Origin: an uncultured Eubacteriales bacterium
GTDB lineage: Bacteria > Bacillota > Clostridia > Oscillospirales > Butyricicoccaceae
Assembly: GCA_910585875.1 (NCBI GenBank)
Contig: CAJUIK010000063.1
Span: forward strand, 1 to 10,734
Reading direction: 5' to 3'
DNA length: 10,734 nt
The notes beneath the pieces were generated by a model. That model saw only the letters and a program-made list of their open reading frames with translations. It was not told where the DNA came from and searched no databases. A program made the position numbers and the translations under genes. This document shows positions 1 through 7,350 of this stretch, piece by piece (within the stretch, counting starts at the first letter, position 1; each line of letters begins with the position of its first letter).

Positions 1-824
1 GGCATGACGCAATCGAAGAAATCCACGCCCCGGGCCACGCCTTCGATAATGTTGGAGGGCGTTCCCACTCCCATCAGATACCGGGGTTTGTCCTGGGGCA
101 TATGGGGATCCAGGGCCTCGATGATTTCATACATCACCTCGGTAGGCTCCCCTACCGCCAAGCCGCCGATGGCGTAGCCGGGCAAATCCAGCTGGGCGAT
201 GCGCTTCATATGCTCGATCCGCAGCGCCGGATAAGCGCCGCCCTGATTGATGCCGAAGAGAATCTGCCCCGGGTTGACCGTGTCCTCCCGCTGCTTCAGC
301 TGTTCCAACGCCTGTTTGCATCGTTCCAGCCACCGGGCCGTCCGGTCGATGGACTGCTTCACATAGTCCGGCGGCGAGGGGTTTTCAATACATTCGTCAA
401 AGGCCATGGCGATATCGCTGCCCAAGTTCCATTGGATTTTCATGCTCTCCTCCGGGCCCATGAAAATCCGGCGTCCGTCGGTATGAGCCGCGAACTGTAC
501 CCCTTGTTCGCTGATTTTCCGCAGGCCGGCCAGGGAAAACACCTGAAAGCCGCCGCTGTCCGTCAAAATGGGCCCGTCCCAGTTCATAAAACGGTGCAGA
601 CCCCCCAACTGGCGGATGATCTGGTCCCCCGGCCGGACATGAAGATGATATGTGTTGGAAAGTTCAATTTGACATCCCACGGTCTTCAAATCCCGGGCGG
701 AAAGAGCGCCCTTGATGGCGGCCTGGGTGCCTACGTTCATGAATACTGGGGTTTGCACAACGCCATGGAGGCAGGTAAATTGGCCCCGGCGGGCCGCCCC
801 CTCTTTTTTAATGATCTGAAACAT
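1..824 (-). CDS. tgt: Queuine/preQ1 tRNA-guanine transglycosylase (partial, C-terminus beyond window)
   Basis: Exchanges guanine-34 of GUN-anticodon tRNAs for a 7-deazaguanine base, a step in queuosine synthesis in the cytoplasm. About 274 residues are visible, against roughly 370-380 in the family. The start ATG (824-822) is preceded by GGGAG and begins MFQIIKKEGAARRGQF, a typical N-terminus. Visible signatures are SNTYHLHVRPG (about residues 56-66), TDSGGFQVFS with the substrate-binding Asp near 89, FDEC, GINQGG, GYAIGGLAVGE, and at the edge DFFDCVMP, which contains the nucleophilic Asp. The C-terminal zinc site (CxCxxC...H in the family) lies outside the window. It is the last visible gene of a leftward operon, 10 nt after the rmuC stop. 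The GINQGG form replaces the more familiar GIVQGG/GIIQGG. Because the end is missing, I cannot check that the gene is intact. Confidence 0.95.
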   Translation of the reverse strand, partial: MFQIIKKEGAARRGQFTCLHGVVQTPVFMNVGTQAAIKGALSARDLKTVGCQIELSNTYHLHVRPGDQIIRQLGGLHRFMNWDGPILTDSGGFQVFSLAGLRKISEQGVQFAAHTDGRRIFMGPEESMKIQWNLGSDIAMAFDECIENPSPPDYVKQSIDRTARWLERCKQALEQLKQREDTVNPGQILFGINQGGAYPALRIEHMKRIAQLDLPGYAIGGLAVGEPTEVMYEIIEALDPHMPQDKPRYLMGVGTPSNIIEGVARGVDFFDCVM

Positions 825-834
825 GGTTTTCTCC

Positions 835-2052
835 CTATTCTATCTCTTCTTCCGGCAGGTCGGCGGTTAAGCTTGGGGCGTCTGCCAGCTCTGCTTGGCG
901 CAGAGCCCGCTGAATCTGCCGGGTGCGCACGCCCACCAGCTTATCCAGTTCTTCGTTGGCTTGGGCCAGCCTTTTCTGGGTGGATTCCAACACGGCGGCG
1001 AATTTGCCGAACTCCCCTTTGACAGACCCCAGCACTTTCCAAACCTCTGCCGAGCGCTTCTGCACCGCCAAGGTGCGGAAGCCCAGCTGAAGGCTGTTGA
1101 GCAGAGCCGCTGTGGTGGAGGGTCCGCCGAGGTTTACTTTATATTCCTGCTGAAGCTGCTCTACCAGACCCATGCGCACCGCCTCGGCGTACAGGCCCTC
1201 GATGGGCAGAAACATGAGGCCGAAATCGGTGGTGTTGGGCGGATCGATGTATTTTTCGTGAATATCCTTGGCAAAAAGGCGCAGCCTATCCCGCAATAGT
1301 TTGCGGGCTTGGACCACCAGCTGGGGGTCTCCGGCGTCGTAGGCGTCCAGCAGCTGCTGATAGGCGTCCGCCGGATATTTGGAATCAAAGGGCAGCCACA
1401 CAGGCTTATCCCCGTCGCCGGGCAATTTGACGGCAAATTCCACCACGGCGGCGGAGCCTCGCTTGGTATGGACGTTTTTTTCATATTGTTCCGGCGCCAG
1501 GATTTGCTCCAAAATCGCCTCCAGCTGGAGTTCCCCCAGAGTTCCCCGGGTTTTGACGTTGGACAGCACTTTTTTCAGATCCCCCACCCCGGCGGCCAGG
1601 GTTTGCATCTCCCCCAGCCCCCGATAAACCTGCTCCAGCCGCTGGCTGACGATGGCAAAGGAATCGTTCAGCTTTTTCTCCAAGGCGGTTTGCAGCTGAT
1701 CGTCCACTGTATGGCGAATTTGTTCCAGCTGATTTTGGTTGTCCTGGCGCAACTGCGCCATGGACCCGCCCAGGGAACGGCGCAGATTCTCTAACTTGAG
1801 CTCCGTTTGCATCATCTGGTCTGCCTGCTGCTGGCGCAGGGCGGTCAACTGGTCTTTCATCGTTTGAGCCTGCATCTGAGTCAGCGTCTCCATTTTGGCG
1901 GAAAGGGCCGCGATTTCCAAAGCGGCCTCGTCCGCCCGGTTGGATTTATTCAGCCGGGCCAAAGCCTGTCGGAGCCAGAGAAACAAGACGCCCACGGCCA
2001 GCAAATTGCCCAAGCAAAGCAAAACAGAAAGAACCGGCAAAAATCCCTCCAT
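835..2052 (-). CDS. rmuC: RmuC family DNA recombination protein
   Basis: 405 residues. RmuC proteins limit recombination at inverted repeats and are thought to be nucleases of the PD-(D/E)xK type. The exact reaction is not well established. An N-terminal hydrophobic segment (about residues 5-27, VLSVLLCLGNLLAVGVLFLW) should anchor it in the membrane. A long Gln/Glu/Leu-rich coiled coil follows (about 30-150). The RmuC core (about 160-360) has KTRGTLGELQLEAILEQIL, WLPFDSKYP, IHEKYIDPPNTTDFGLMFLP and the conserved region around GLYAEAV. The length is normal for the family. The ATG at 2052 is only 5 nt beyond the stop of the upstream peptidase gene. The bases before it (about 2053-2075) contain no convincing Shine-Dalgarno, so translational coupling is likely. 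The stop is 10 nt before tgt. Confidence 0.93.
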   Translation of the reverse strand: MEGFLPVLSVLLCLGNLLAVGVLFLWLRQALARLNKSNRADEAALEIAALSAKMETLTQMQAQTMKDQLTALRQQQADQMMQTELKLENLRRSLGGSMAQLRQDNQNQLEQIRHTVDDQLQTALEKKLNDSFAIVSQRLEQVYRGLGEMQTLAAGVGDLKKVLSNVKTRGTLGELQLEAILEQILAPEQYEKNVHTKRGSAAVVEFAVKLPGDGDKPVWLPFDSKYPADAYQQLLDAYDAGDPQLVVQARKLLRDRLRLFAKDIHEKYIDPPNTTDFGLMFLPIEGLYAEAVRMGLVEQLQQEYKVNLGGPSTTAALLNSLQLGFRTLAVQKRSAEVWKVLGSVKGEFGKFAAVLESTQKRLAQANEELDKLVGVRTRQIQRALRQAELADAPSLTADLPEEEIE

Positions 2053-2057
2053 TGAAA

Positions 2058-3305
2058 TTAGCCGATCAGGTCCAAAATCATGCCGGCGTACATCTTGCAG
2101 GCGTTGACCACATCTTTCACATCCACCGTTTCATTATAAGTATGGATACCCTCGGCGTTGGAGGGGCCGTATTGGATTGTGGAGATGCCGGCCTCCCGGA
2201 AATACCGGGTGTCGCTGCTGGCCCACTGGTAGGCGGCGATCAGATCCACGCCCATCAGTTCCTTGGCGCAGCGCCGGGCGGAACGGACGATAGGATCGTC
2301 GATGGAACAATAATTGCCTGTCTCGCCGCCCCGGTAGGTAATCTGGCAGCAACCCTCCAGCCCCAGCCCAGCCACAATCTGGGCCAGCCGGTCTTTCACT
2401 TGCTGACCGGACACGCCGATGGGCACTCGGCAGTCCACGTCCAGCTCGCATTTATCCGCTACCATATTGTATTTGGAGCCGCCTTGGACGACGCCGAAGT
2501 TCAGCGTCACATGGTCCATACAGTTTTCTACGCCGGGAACCTTTTGAATATCCCGGATAGCCTGCTTGGAAACCTCCATCACCTGGGCGATTTCGCCGGT
2601 ATACTCCCCGTGAATCTGCCGCAGGGATTTCATGGCCTGCATCAGCTCGCCCATACGCTCCACAGCGCTTTCTCCCACATAGGGGGAAAGGCTGCCGTGG
2701 GCGCTACGGCCGGACATGACGATATGGACGCCCAGGTTCCCTTTTTGTCCCACTTCGATATTGTCATAGCCGGTGGGCTCGGGCACAATGCCCCAATCCC
2801 CTTGGATATACCCGTGTTCAAACAGCCATTGGGTACCATGATATCCGCCGGTCTCTTCGTCCGGCACGATGGTATAGAGAATCTCCCCTTCCAGCTGGGC
2901 GTTGTGCTGGGCCAGCATAGCGATGGCGAACAGCGAGGCCCCCAAACCGCATTTCATATCCGAAGTCCCTCGGCCCAGCATCCGTCCGTCCACAATCTGG
3001 CCGGAATAGGGCGGGAAATCCCATTTTTCCCGGTCGCCGGCGGGCACCACGTCGCAATGGCCGTTGAACACCACGCGCTTGCCCCCCTTTTTGCCGAAGG
3101 TAGCCAGAATGTTGGGTCTTTCCGGAATAGGCCGCACAACCTCATAGGGGATATGATAGGAATCCAAGAAATCGCAGAGGAATTTTGTGACGTCCTCCAC
3201 GTCGCAGGGCGGGTTTTCTGAGGGGATCTGGATCAGTTTGGCACAGAAATCCAGCAAATCCTGCTGGCGTTGGTCGATGACGCTCCATATTTCGTTGCTG
3301 GTCAT
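2058..3305 (-). CDS. M20 family metallopeptidase (ArgE/DapE/ACY1/CPG2 superfamily)
   Basis: 415 residues; a cytoplasmic (no signal peptide) two-zinc amidohydrolase or peptidase. The metal and catalytic residues fit the M20 pattern: His83 and Asp85 in NGHCDVVPAG, Asp116 in GRGTSDMKCG, the Glu150-Glu151 pair in PDEETGG, Glu176 in PEPTG, and His388 in EGIHTYNE. The lid/dimerisation domain (about 185-300) carries SGRSAHGSLSPYVGESA with the conserved His203. The substrate cannot be fixed from sequence: ArgE-like N-acetylornithine deacetylase, DapE-like succinyl-diaminopimelate desuccinylase and dipeptidase all share this layout. No arginine or lysine biosynthesis genes are nearby to decide. The start ATG at 3305 has AAAGGA 9 nt upstream. 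It lies 51 nt after the kinase stop and 5 nt before rmuC, in the same operon. Confidence 0.9.
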   Translation of the reverse strand: MTSNEIWSVIDQRQQDLLDFCAKLIQIPSENPPCDVEDVTKFLCDFLDSYHIPYEVVRPIPERPNILATFGKKGGKRVVFNGHCDVVPAGDREKWDFPPYSGQIVDGRMLGRGTSDMKCGLGASLFAIAMLAQHNAQLEGEILYTIVPDEETGGYHGTQWLFEHGYIQGDWGIVPEPTGYDNIEVGQKGNLGVHIVMSGRSAHGSLSPYVGESAVERMGELMQAMKSLRQIHGEYTGEIAQVMEVSKQAIRDIQKVPGVENCMDHVTLNFGVVQGGSKYNMVADKCELDVDCRVPIGVSGQQVKDRLAQIVAGLGLEGCCQITYRGGETGNYCSIDDPIVRSARRCAKELMGVDLIAAYQWASSDTRYFREAGISTIQYGPSNAEGIHTYNETVDVKDVVNACKMYAGMILDLIG

Positions 3306-3327
3306 GAGAAATCGTCCTTTCTATTGG

Positions 3328-3340
3328 GCGGCTGGGCCGC
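3328..3340. other. Small GC hairpin between kinase and peptidase genes
   Basis: GCGGC, a 3-nt loop and GCCGC form a 5-bp hairpin in the 51-nt gap. On the operon (minus) strand no T-run follows it, so it is not a terminator for the operon. On the plus strand it is followed by G and four T. It may simply mark an mRNA processing or stability point; the function is unknown. Confidence 0.3.
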
Positions 3341-3356
3341 GTTTTCTGACTGTTTG

Positions 3357-4295
3357 CTATTCTGAGATTGATCGCCCGGCTGAGCCGATAAACTCCCGCA
3401 GCAGGGAATCTGCCGGCGTTCTTTCCGGCGGAACGGCGGGCAAAGCCTGCAAAAAAGCCAACAATTCCCGGCTGAGCTGGCCGGCTTTCCCCTCTTTGGG
3501 CAGATTTTCCGCCGAAAGAAAGCTGGCGTATAAAGCGGCTTCATAGGGGATGAAGGAATCTAGTTCGTAATCGGCCATCCGTTTGAAGGGAATGATGTGA
3601 TTTTCCTCCCCGGCTGTGACAGAAGGCAGCATGGCCATCGTTTGTTCAAAATTTCTCCCCCGGTACAAGCTGTCTCGGAGCAGTCGGCGCATCAGCCGGA
3701 TCAGCGAAGGGTGCAGACAGTCGCCCTCCTTGGTCCGCAGCCGTGTGCGAACGCTGATATAAACCCGGCTGGAAAAATCCGCCGCTCCAGCCACAACCGG
3801 GTTCAGCGCGTGAATTCCCTCAAAAATAACGAATTCCTCTGGCGACCGCTGAAAACGAAAGCCCGGTTTCCGGGTCTGAGTGGGAAAATCGTAATCGGGC
3901 ACGTCTACCGGTTTGCAGTCAAAGATATCCTGCATCTGCTGGCTGAACAGCGGAATATCCAGCCGGTAAGGGGATTCATAATCGATTTCCCCTTCCGGAG
4001 TCAAAGGGATATTGGGGCTGGGAATGGGCAGAAAATAATTGTCCATCGACAAAAAACGGGCCGGGCAGCCCCGCTTTTCCAGCGCCTGGGCCAGCCGGGC
4101 GGCCGTGGTGGTCTTGCCCGAACCAGAAGGGCCGCACAGCAGCACGACGGGGCGCTCTTTCCGACCTTGGACCAGCGAAGCGGCCACAGCGTCCACCTGG
4201 GCCAGATAGTCTTGTTCGCATTGGCGAATAAATTGCTCCCCGGATTCCGCCAACGCAGTTTTCAGAAAATCCATATCTAAAAATTGTATTGTCAT
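3357..4295 (-). CDS. Uridine kinase-like nucleoside kinase
   Basis: About 312 residues of the uridine kinase/phosphoribulokinase P-loop family. It probably phosphorylates a nucleoside such as uridine with NTP in the cytoplasm. The Walker A motif GPSGSGKTTT is at about residues 55-64. SMDNYFLP (Asp near 85) is the usual acid-plus-aromatic substrate loop. GEIDYESP, the DYDFPTQTRK segment, FEGIHALNP (about 158-166) and RLMRRLLRDSLYRGR (the lid with basic residues) follow in family order. Larger clostridial relatives carry an N-terminal TGS-like domain and reach about 550 residues; that domain is absent and only about 50 residues precede the P-loop. I chose the ATG at 4295, with GGGAG 10 nt upstream. 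A TTG two codons earlier (4301) is possible but sits only 4 nt from that site. First gene of the leftward operon. The true substrate is unknown. Confidence 0.85.
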   Translation of the reverse strand: MTIQFLDMDFLKTALAESGEQFIRQCEQDYLAQVDAVAASLVQGRKERPVVLLCGPSGSGKTTTAARLAQALEKRGCPARFLSMDNYFLPIPSPNIPLTPEGEIDYESPYRLDIPLFSQQMQDIFDCKPVDVPDYDFPTQTRKPGFRFQRSPEEFVIFEGIHALNPVVAGAADFSSRVYISVRTRLRTKEGDCLHPSLIRLMRRLLRDSLYRGRNFEQTMAMLPSVTAGEENHIIPFKRMADYELDSFIPYEAALYASFLSAENLPKEGKAGQLSRELLAFLQALPAVPPERTPADSLLREFIGSAGRSISE

Positions 4296-4313
4296 CTGCA
4301 AATCGCTCCCATT

Positions 4314-4334
4314 GGCGGCTTTGCCGCCTTTTTT
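4314..4334 (+). terminator. Terminator-like hairpin in the kinase leader (antisense orientation)
   Basis: On the plus strand GGCGGC (4314-4319), loop TTT, GCCGCC (4323-4328) and six T (4329-4334) make a compact intrinsic-terminator shape. No plus-strand gene ends here. On the minus strand the same hairpin sits in the kinase leader, a few bases upstream of the GGGAG ribosome binding site at 4310-4306. It could stop antisense transcripts, or tune kinase translation or mRNA stability. The shape is seen; the function is inferred. Confidence 0.4.
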
Positions 4335-4363
4335 ATAACAGTCGTCTTCTATCGCGCAGGCTC

Positions 4364-4392
4364 ATTATATCAAACTTTCCCTCCTGCCGCAA
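4364..4392 (-). promoter_or_regulatory. Promoter of the kinase-M20-rmuC-tgt operon
   Basis: Read on the minus strand, TATAAT (4369-4364) is preceded by TGA, giving an extended -10 (TGnTATAAT). A TTGCGG -35 (4392-4387) lies exactly 17 bp upstream. Expected transcription start is near 4357, giving a leader of about 60 nt before the kinase ATG. The -35 matches the consensus only in TTG, which the extended -10 would compensate. Confidence 0.75.
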
Positions 4393-4453
4393 GACGGCCT
4401 TGAAGGAATGTTCGATCTCCTCCCGCTGGAAGAAGAAAGCCTCTTTATCGCTG

Positions 4454-4482
4454 TTGAATCCCGTCGGAAATTAAGATATAAT
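4454..4482 (+). promoter_or_regulatory. Promoter of the spoIID-like/queA operon
   Basis: TTGAAT (4454-4459), a 17-bp spacer and a perfect TATAAT (4477-4482) form a housekeeping-type (sigma-A) promoter. Expected start is near 4489, giving a leader of about 88 nt. The leader holds two short, mutually exclusive AU-rich pairings: TCTCTA 4520-4525 with TAGAGA 4533-4538, or GAGAAA 4535-4540 with TTTCTC 4555-4560. I see no clear sigma-E-type boxes. Confidence 0.75.
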
Positions 4483-4577
4483 AAAAGCGCCCGGTTTCGT
4501 TGGTCGACGCCGGCCGTTCTCTCTAACAATAATAGAGAAAGAAATAATCAAAAATTTCTCCCGGAAAGGGGATTGGG

Positions 4578-6284
4578 ATGAAACTGAAAAGACGGCTTTT
4601 GTTATGTTGCTTGTCGCTGCTCCTGCTGTCCGTCTGCCTGCCCAGGCCGGAGAGCCGGGCGTTGGAGGCGGATCCGACAGTTCGCGTCGGTTTATATTAT
4701 GGTTCCGACGCCTTGCCCGCCGCCAATCTGCAAAATGTTTCTGGCATGGGTTCCGGCTATCGGTTGGGATATTTTGATTGGCCTTCCGGTCAGTTCGTCT
4801 CTTTGATGGAAATTGACACAGTGGAAATCACCGTCGTCAAGGACAAGCTGATCTATATCAACGGCAAAAATTATACCGACGTGGCGCCCGCCAGTTATAC
4901 TGCGGCTATCGGCCCCTATCATTTGCAAACCAACCGCCAGTTTTCCAGCTGGCAGGAGGCGCTGAATTTTTGCCAATCGCTGCCTATGGAGGCCTTCCCC
5001 GCCTATGTAAACGGCGCGTATACCGCCCGAATCGGTCAATATTCTTCTGCTGCTGAAGCGCAGAGCGCTCAAGCCGCTGTGTCCGCCGCGGCCGGCTCGA
5101 CGTCCGTCTGCGGATACAGCCAGAGCTGTTATACCGTCACAGCCACAGGCTCCAACGACATTCTATTCGAATTGGACAGCGGCGGCCATTGCCTGGGAAT
5201 CCAACCCCGGGGCGACAAGACTCAGACCTGGTTCAAGGGATACAAATATTATGGCGGCTTTGAATACAACCGGGTCAATGGAAACGACGTCACTGTGATC
5301 AACGTAGTCAAGATGGACGACTACTTGAAAGGCGTGGTTCCCTACGAGATGAGCGCCTCTTGGCCGGTTGAAGCGCTGAAGGCCCAAGCCCTTTGCGCCA
5401 AATCCTATTGCGTGCAGAACAAAAATAAGCATCGCTCCCAAGGCTTTGACCTCTGCAATTCCACCGATTGTCAGGTCTATCGGGGAACTAACTCCGCCAC
5501 AGCCAATTCTGACGGCGCGGTGGAGGCTGTCTCTGGCCAGTACGTCGTCTACAACGGCCAAATCGCCCAAACTTTTTATCATGCTTCCAGCGGCGGCGCC
5601 ACTGAGGATGTGGAAAACATATGGGACGATTATGTCCCCTATCTGAGGGGTGTGGAAGATACGTATTTGACCAACAAAATCAGCTGGTCGGCCAAGCTGA
5701 CCAACGAAAGCGTAGCGGCTATCCTGCGAGGCAAGGGATATAGCGTCTCCTCGGTGACTGACGTCTATGTCAGCGGCTTGACCCGAAGCGGCAACGTCCG
5801 GGAGCTGACGATAGCCCAATCCAACGGAAAACCTCTGGTCTTTTCCGGCGAAAAAGCCCGTACCATTTTAAATAATTCTGCCTATGACGTGTCTTTTTTG
5901 AGCCATCGGTATACGATCTCCGGCAGCGGCGGCAGCCCTTCCGGCGGTTCTTCCAGCGGAGGTTCTGTTTATATCAACGACAAGCAGACGGACCTTTCCG
6001 GTTTGCAGGCCATAGGGAAAAATGGCGTTTCTCCCCTGGCCTCCGGCAATCTTTCCGCGGTTACCGGCAAGGGGACGGTTTCTCTAACCCCCTCTTCTTC
6101 GGCCGGCGCCTCCAGTTCCGTCAACACGACGGGCAGCGGCGTTTATGCTGTGTCCGGTTCGGGCAGCGGCCATCATGTGGGCTTGAGCCAATGGGGCGCC
6201 AACGGCATGGCCAAGGCGGGATTCGATTATCAGCAGATTATCAAATTTTATTTTACAGGAGTGCAGGTAGGCCCTGCTGCGTAA
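4578..6284 (+). CDS. Secreted SPOR plus SpoIID/LytB-domain cell-wall protein
   Basis: 568 residues. Basic start plus hydrophobic core (MKLKRRLLLCCLSLLLLSVC) is a signal peptide or anchor, so it should act outside the membrane. Residues about 113-180 have the SPOR pattern (beta-alpha-beta twice, with GAYTARIGQYSSAAEAQ), a fold that binds glycan strands lacking stem peptides. The SpoIID domain starts near 215. It includes DDYLKGVVPYEMSASWP with the catalytic-type Glu257, the likely metal ligands His285/Cys293/Cys298 (HRSQGFDLCNSTDC), HASSGG, and the closing GSGHHVGLSQWGANGMA at about 529-545. A Gly/Ser-rich insert (about 447-527) splits the last two parts. Family members are peptidoglycan lytic transglycosylases or amidase enhancers. 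Canonical SpoIID is near 340 residues, so this is probably a paralogue, not SpoIID itself. AAAGGGG precedes the ATG. The stop is 5 nt before queA. Confidence 0.88.
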   Translation: MKLKRRLLLCCLSLLLLSVCLPRPESRALEADPTVRVGLYYGSDALPAANLQNVSGMGSGYRLGYFDWPSGQFVSLMEIDTVEITVVKDKLIYINGKNYTDVAPASYTAAIGPYHLQTNRQFSSWQEALNFCQSLPMEAFPAYVNGAYTARIGQYSSAAEAQSAQAAVSAAAGSTSVCGYSQSCYTVTATGSNDILFELDSGGHCLGIQPRGDKTQTWFKGYKYYGGFEYNRVNGNDVTVINVVKMDDYLKGVVPYEMSASWPVEALKAQALCAKSYCVQNKNKHRSQGFDLCNSTDCQVYRGTNSATANSDGAVEAVSGQYVVYNGQIAQTFYHASSGGATEDVENIWDDYVPYLRGVEDTYLTNKISWSAKLTNESVAAILRGKGYSVSSVTDVYVSGLTRSGNVRELTIAQSNGKPLVFSGEKARTILNNSAYDVSFLSHRYTISGSGGSPSGGSSSGGSVYINDKQTDLSGLQAIGKNGVSPLASGNLSAVTGKGTVSLTPSSSAGASSSVNTTGSGVYAVSGSGSGHHVGLSQWGANGMAKAGFDYQQIIKFYFTGVQVGPAA

Positions 6285-6289
6285 CCAAG

Positions 6290-7315
6290 ATGAAAAAAAG
6301 CGATTTTACCTATGATTTGCCCGAGGAGCTGATTGCCCAGACGCCGCTGGAAAAGCGGGACGGCTCTCGCCTGCTGGTTTTGGACAAAAAAACAGGCAGA
6401 ACGGAACACCGGCATTTTTATCAGATCGGCCAATACCTGAAACCGGGCGACTGCCTTGTTATCAACGACACCCGAGTGATTCCCGCTCGGCTCTATGGCC
6501 AGAAGACGGGAACCGGCGGCGCGGCGGAAGTTTTGCTGCTCAAAGATTTGGGACAAAACGCCTGGGAGTGCATCGTTTACCCCGGCAGGCGGTTGAAGGC
6601 CGGCGCTCAGTTGACGTTCGGCGACGGACGGCTGACGGCGACCGTCCGTCAAGTGCTGGAAAACGGCAACCGAATCATCGATTTTTGCTATCAAGGCGTC
6701 TTTTTGGAAATTTTGAACCAGTTGGGCGAAATGCCTCTTCCCCACTACATCAAGGAAAAGCTGGCCGACCCAGGCCGATATCAAACGGTTTACAGCCGGG
6801 AGCCCGGTTCGGCGGCGGCGCCCACCGCCGGCCTGCATTTTACCCCGGAGCTGATGGAACAGCTGAAATCTCAAGGCGTGATTTTTGCCCCAGTGACTCT
6901 CCATGTTGGGTTAGGCACCTTCCGCCCGGTGAAGGAAGAGGAAATCACCGACCATGTAATGCACTCGGAGCAATATTGCGTCTCGCCGGAGACGGCGGAA
7001 ACCATCAACCGCGCTCGGCAAAACGGAGGACGCGTCGTCGCTGTGGGCACCACCTCCTGCCGCACGCTGGAAACCGTGGCCGATGAAAACCGGACGATCC
7101 ATCCGGGGCAAGGCTCCACAGATATTTTCATTTATCCAGGCTATTCTTTCAAAGCCGTCGACGGGCTGATCACCAATTTCCATTTGCCAGAGAGCACGCT
7201 GGTGATGCTGGTCTCCGCCTTGGCCGGCCGGGAACACATTCTCAGCGCCTATCAAGAGGCGGTGGAGCGGCGATACCGCTTTTTCAGCTTTGGGGACGCG
7301 ATGTTGATTGTGTAA
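6290..7315 (+). CDS. queA: S-adenosylmethionine:tRNA ribosyltransferase-isomerase
   Basis: 341 residues, the normal family length. It transfers and rearranges the ribosyl group of S-adenosylmethionine onto the preQ1 base in tRNA to give epoxyqueuosine, the step after Tgt. The N-terminus MKKSDFTYDLPEELIAQ and PLEKRDGSRLLVLD match the family and fix the start at 6290. An in-frame ATG at 6191 would add 33 residues lying inside the upstream gene and is rejected. Other signatures are VINDTRVIPARL (57-68), AAPTAGLHFT (176-185), LHVGLGTFRPV, HSEQY, VGTTSCRTLE and TNFHLPEST (295-303). No good Shine-Dalgarno lies in the usual position, and the upstream stop is 5 nt away, so translation is probably coupled. 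Its partner tgt is on the opposite strand at the left edge. Confidence 0.97.
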   Translation: MKKSDFTYDLPEELIAQTPLEKRDGSRLLVLDKKTGRTEHRHFYQIGQYLKPGDCLVINDTRVIPARLYGQKTGTGGAAEVLLLKDLGQNAWECIVYPGRRLKAGAQLTFGDGRLTATVRQVLENGNRIIDFCYQGVFLEILNQLGEMPLPHYIKEKLADPGRYQTVYSREPGSAAAPTAGLHFTPELMEQLKSQGVIFAPVTLHVGLGTFRPVKEEEITDHVMHSEQYCVSPETAETINRARQNGGRVVAVGTTSCRTLETVADENRTIHPGQGSTDIFIYPGYSFKAVDGLITNFHLPESTLVMLVSALAGREHILSAYQEAVERRYRFFSFGDAMLIV

Positions 7316-7350
7316 GCGGGCGGCTATTCGGCGCAGAAGGAGGCGGTTTC

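Noticed and set aside
102..1022. Plus-strand open frame spanning tgt and the end of rmuC
   Set aside because: It crosses two well-supported minus-strand genes and their junction; the translation is compositionally odd and has no ribosome site.
2052..3221. Long open frame (389 codons) on the plus strand opposite the M20 peptidase
   Set aside because: It is the antisense shadow of a gene with clear M20 motifs. Its product has no family features, and GC-rich codon use keeps the opposite frame free of stops.
6191..6289. Upstream in-frame ATG that would extend queA by 33 residues
   Set aside because: The extension lies within the conserved C-terminal coding part of the upstream gene, and family N-termini start at the 6290 ATG.
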